This document shows, piece after piece, positions 12,333-14,843 of a DNA stretch of 14,843 nt. Position 1 is the stretch's first letter. The number at the start of each line of letters is the position of its first letter. The stretch lies in NCBI GenBank assembly GCA_036397635.1, contig DASWIP010000117.1, positions 1 through 14,843 of the forward strand. The letters are read 5' to 3'. A program made the position numbers and the translations under genes. The notes under the pieces are model-generated. The model saw nothing but the letters and a program-made list of their open reading frames with translations, ran no database searches and was not told the origin of the DNA. This DNA comes from DASWIP01 sp036397635. GTDB taxonomy: Bacteria > Actinomycetota > AC-67.

Positions 12333-13739
12333 ATGTCGACCAAGCCAGCAGATCTTGATCTCGGCAAGGGCTACCGATACGGCTGGCACGACGAGGCCAG
12401 CAGCATCAACGTGCCCAAGAGAGGTTTGTCGCGTGAGGTCGTCGAGGAGATCTCGCACGGGAAGGGCGAGCCCGAATGGATGACCAAGATCCGGGTGAAG
12501 GCCTACGAGCACTTCATGCGTCGCCCCATGCCCAACTGGGGCGCGGACCTCGGCGAGATCGACTTCGACAACATCTACTACTACATCAAGCCGCTCGAAG
12601 AGCAGGTGAAGTCCTGGGACGACCTGCCCGACGACATCAAGAACACGTATGTGAAGCTGGGGATCCCCGAGGCCGAGCGCGAGTTCCTCGGCGGCGTGAC
12701 AGCCCAGTATGAATCCGAAGTCGTCTACCACTCGGTCCGCAAGGACCTCGAGGAGAAGGGGATCTTCTTCTCGGACATGGATACTGCCCTGCGCGAGCAT
12801 CCAGACATCGTCAAGCGCTACTTCGGCACGATCATCCCGCCGAACGACAACAAGTTCGCCGCCCTGAACACCGCTGTGTGGTCTGGGGGGTCGTTCATAT
12901 ACGTCCCGCCGGGCGTCGAGGTTGAGATCCCGCTCCAGGCCTACTTCCGGATCAACAAGGAGAACATGGGCCAGTTCGAGCGGACGCTGATCATCGTCGA
13001 CGAGGGCTCATACGTGCACTACGTCGAAGGCTGCTCGGCGCCGGTCTACACGACCGACTCGCTGCACTCCGCCGTGGTCGAGATCGTCGCTCACAAGAAC
13101 GCGCGCGTGCGCTACACGACCATCCAGAACTGGTCGAACAACGTCTACAACCTGGTGACCAAGCGCGCCGTCGCGCACGAGGGCGCGGTCATGGAATGGG
13201 TCGACGGGAACATAGGCTCGAAGATCACGATGAAGTACCCGTCGATCTACCTGATGGGCGAGCGCGCGCGCGGCGAGGTGCTCTCGGTCGCGTTCGCGGG
13301 CGAGGGACAGCACCAGGACGCCGGCGGCAAGATCGTGCACGTCGCATCGAACACCTCGGGCCAGATCATCTCGAAGTCGGTGAGCGCGCAGGGCGGGCGG
13401 ACCGGCTACCGAGGTCTGGTCAAGGTGAACGCCGACGCGACCGGATGCAAGGACTTCGTGCGCTGCGACGCGCTGATCCTGGACGAGAACTCGCGCTCGG
13501 ACACCTATCCGTACATGGAGATCGACAACCAGACCGCCAACATCGGCCACGAGGCCACGGTCTCCAAGGTGGGGGACGAGCAGCTCTTCTACCTGATGAG
13601 CCGGGGCATCAGCGAGAACGACGCGATGGGCATGATCGTGAACGGTTTCATCGAGCCGATCACCAAGGAGCTGCCGATGGAATACGCGGTCGAGCTCACC
13701 AGGCTGATCCAGCTCCAGATGGAGGGCGCGGTCGGCTGA
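12333..13739 (+). CDS. sufB: Fe-S cluster assembly scaffold protein SufB
   Basis: SufB is the scaffold subunit of the SufBCD complex on which new Fe-S clusters are built. At 468 residues it has the normal intein-free length. The C-terminal core has the sulfur-accepting cysteine in 'DFVRCDALIL' (Cys378, matching E. coli Cys405) and 'GHEATVSKV' (His406-Glu407, matching His433-Glu434). The N-terminal 'LPDDIKNTYVKLGIPEAER' and 'GTIIPPNDNKFAALNTAVWSGGSFIYVPPGV' are family hallmarks. The site where mycobacterial SufB carries an intein, 'YVEGC' (230-234), is uninterrupted. ATG 12333 follows AGGTGGGGG. It is the first gene of the visible suf operon, with sufD 18 bases downstream. No SufR-type regulator gene precedes it. 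Confidence 0.98.
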   Translation: MSTKPADLDLGKGYRYGWHDEASSINVPKRGLSREVVEEISHGKGEPEWMTKIRVKAYEHFMRRPMPNWGADLGEIDFDNIYYYIKPLEEQVKSWDDLPDDIKNTYVKLGIPEAEREFLGGVTAQYESEVVYHSVRKDLEEKGIFFSDMDTALREHPDIVKRYFGTIIPPNDNKFAALNTAVWSGGSFIYVPPGVEVEIPLQAYFRINKENMGQFERTLIIVDEGSYVHYVEGCSAPVYTTDSLHSAVVEIVAHKNARVRYTTIQNWSNNVYNLVTKRAVAHEGAVMEWVDGNIGSKITMKYPSIYLMGERARGEVLSVAFAGEGQHQDAGGKIVHVASNTSGQIISKSVSAQGGRTGYRGLVKVNADATGCKDFVRCDALILDENSRSDTYPYMEIDNQTANIGHEATVSKVGDEQLFYLMSRGISENDAMGMIVNGFIEPITKELPMEYAVELTRLIQLQMEGAVG

Positions 13740-13757
13740 GGCCGCCGCCGAGGACCC

Positions 13758-14843
13758 ATGGCCGCATCGTTCGACAGTGATGCCGTCACGTCCCTCGCAC
13801 AGCGGGCGGGCGATCCCGATTGGCTGATCGAAGGTCGCCTCGACGCGCTCGAACGGTTCGGGTCACTGCCCTGGCCGGAGATGTCGCTCGAGCAGTGGAA
13901 GCACACCGACATCAGATCGCTGGACCTGGAGTCGTTCGACGCCGCCCCTCCGGCCCACGAGCCCGTCGCAGGGCTCGACGACGTCCCTGCGGACATCCGC
14001 GCGCTCGCGATCGGGCAGAAGGGGGACCGGCTCGGGTTGGCGATCCAGATCGACGCCGACGTCGTGCACACGCGGCTCGCCGCTCCTCTCGCGCAGCAGG
14101 GCGTCATCTTCGCGCCGCTGGGCGAGGGGGTGTCCGCGTTGGGCGAGCGCGCGCGCGAGCTGCTCGGCCGGGCGGGGGTGAGCGATCACGAGGCGAAGCT
14201 CGCCGCGCTGAACCACGCGTTCGCCTCGGGCGGCGCGCTGCTGTATGTGCCGCGGGGTGTCGTGGTCGAAAAACCGATCCAATCGGTGCGCTGGCTGAGC
14301 GGCGCGGGCATCGCGTCGTTCCCGCGCGTCGTGGTGATCGTCGAGGACGGCGCATCGGTCACCTATATCGATCACTACGCCTCGGCCGAACTCGCAGGCG
14401 ACGCGCTCAATATGGCCGCGGTGGAGATCTACGCCGGGCAGGCTGCGCACGTCGACTACTTGATGGTCCAGGACCTTGGACAGCAGGTGTGGCACTTCTC
14501 GCAGGTGCGCGCGCTGATCGAGCGCGACGCGACGGTCCGGTGCTTCGACGCGGCTCTGGGCGGGCGGCTGGCGCGGTCGGTCGTGGAATCGGTTCTCGAC
14601 GGACAGGGCGCGCGCGCGGAGATGCTCGGTCTGTACTTCGGCGATCACGCGCAGCATATGGACGTGCGGACGCTGCAGCTCCACCGCGGGCCCCACACCT
14701 CGAGCGAGGTCTACTACAAGGGCGCGCTGAAGGGAACCTCGCACGCCGTGTACTCGGGTCTGGTGGACATCGAGAAGGATGCCAAGCAGGCGGATGCGCA
14801 ACAGCTCGACCGGAACCTGCTGCTCTCCGACGGCGCGGGCGCG
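13758..14843 (+). CDS. sufD: Fe-S cluster assembly protein SufD (C-terminus missing)
   Basis: SufD is the paralogue and partner of SufB and is needed for iron entry and complex stability. The gene starts at ATG 13758 after GAGG, 18 bases past sufB, and stays open for 362 codons to the window edge, so the end is not visible. Family features are 'MSLEQWKHTDIRSLDLESF' near residues 42-60, 'NHAFASGGALLYVPRGVVVEKPI', 'GLYFGDHAQHMDVRTLQLHRGPHTSSEVYYKGAL' near 290-322 in shorter pieces, and 'SGLVDIEKDAKQADAQQLDRN' near the edge. The conserved C-terminal histidine region lies beyond the window. By analogy with other Actinomycetota, sufC, sufS and sufU are expected next. Confidence 0.96.
   Translation, partial: MAASFDSDAVTSLAQRAGDPDWLIEGRLDALERFGSLPWPEMSLEQWKHTDIRSLDLESFDAAPPAHEPVAGLDDVPADIRALAIGQKGDRLGLAIQIDADVVHTRLAAPLAQQGVIFAPLGEGVSALGERARELLGRAGVSDHEAKLAALNHAFASGGALLYVPRGVVVEKPIQSVRWLSGAGIASFPRVVVIVEDGASVTYIDHYASAELAGDALNMAAVEIYAGQAAHVDYLMVQDLGQQVWHFSQVRALIERDATVRCFDAALGGRLARSVVESVLDGQGARAEMLGLYFGDHAQHMDVRTLQLHRGPHTSSEVYYKGALKGTSHAVYSGLVDIEKDAKQADAQQLDRNLLLSDGAGA

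Noticed and set aside
13020..13050. Intein in SufB
   Set aside because: The common insertion point at 'YVEGC' is continuous and the protein has normal intein-free length.

Overview
This is a GC-rich chromosomal window that reads as a member of the Actinomycetota, probably an uncultured or deep-branching one. The grounds are the GC-rich codon use, three gene starts that look leaderless (a TANNNT hexamer exactly six bases before the start codon), an LAxTG-type sortase motif, a mycobacterial CysA-like sulfurtransferase, and SUF genes in the order sufB-sufD. I cannot place it more finely from sequence alone.

Left end (1-1728): a cut-off secreted CocE/S15-type hydrolase on the minus strand diverges from a secreted six-cysteine protein of unknown function on the plus strand. 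A perfect bidirectional terminator follows.

Minus-strand block (1729-7460): in transcription order lpdA (E3), a 2-oxo-acid dehydrogenase E2 gene, a compact secreted subtilase and a 66-residue unknown protein, then lipB and lipA. LipB and LipA make the lipoyl cofactor that the E2 (Lys43) carries and that Lpd reoxidises, so the block joins cofactor synthesis with cofactor use. E1 genes are not in the window.

Middle (7461-9111): a cell-surface protein on the minus strand has a signal peptide, a PKD-like domain, 25 perfect Gly-Asp-Pro triplets and an LAKTG anchor-like motif. A small unknown plus-strand gene follows.

Right, plus strand (9144-14843): gcvT overlaps an OsmC-family gene by four bases. 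Then come a MIP18/DUF59 (SufT-like) gene, a hairpin-rich intergenic stretch, a CysA-type thiosulfate sulfurtransferase with its own promoter and terminator, and sufB with sufD, the latter cut by the window end. These genes cover Fe-S cluster assembly and sulfur handling. They connect to the left half because LipA is a two-cluster Fe-S enzyme, and GcvT works with the lipoylated GcvH protein.

Most of the window is housekeeping metabolism. The least explained parts are the subtilase with its 66-residue partner, the Gly-Asp-Pro surface protein with its odd C-terminal tail, the hairpin cluster before the sulfurtransferase, and the six-cysteine secreted protein. I see no CRISPR array, insertion sequence, prophage gene, tRNA or rRNA.
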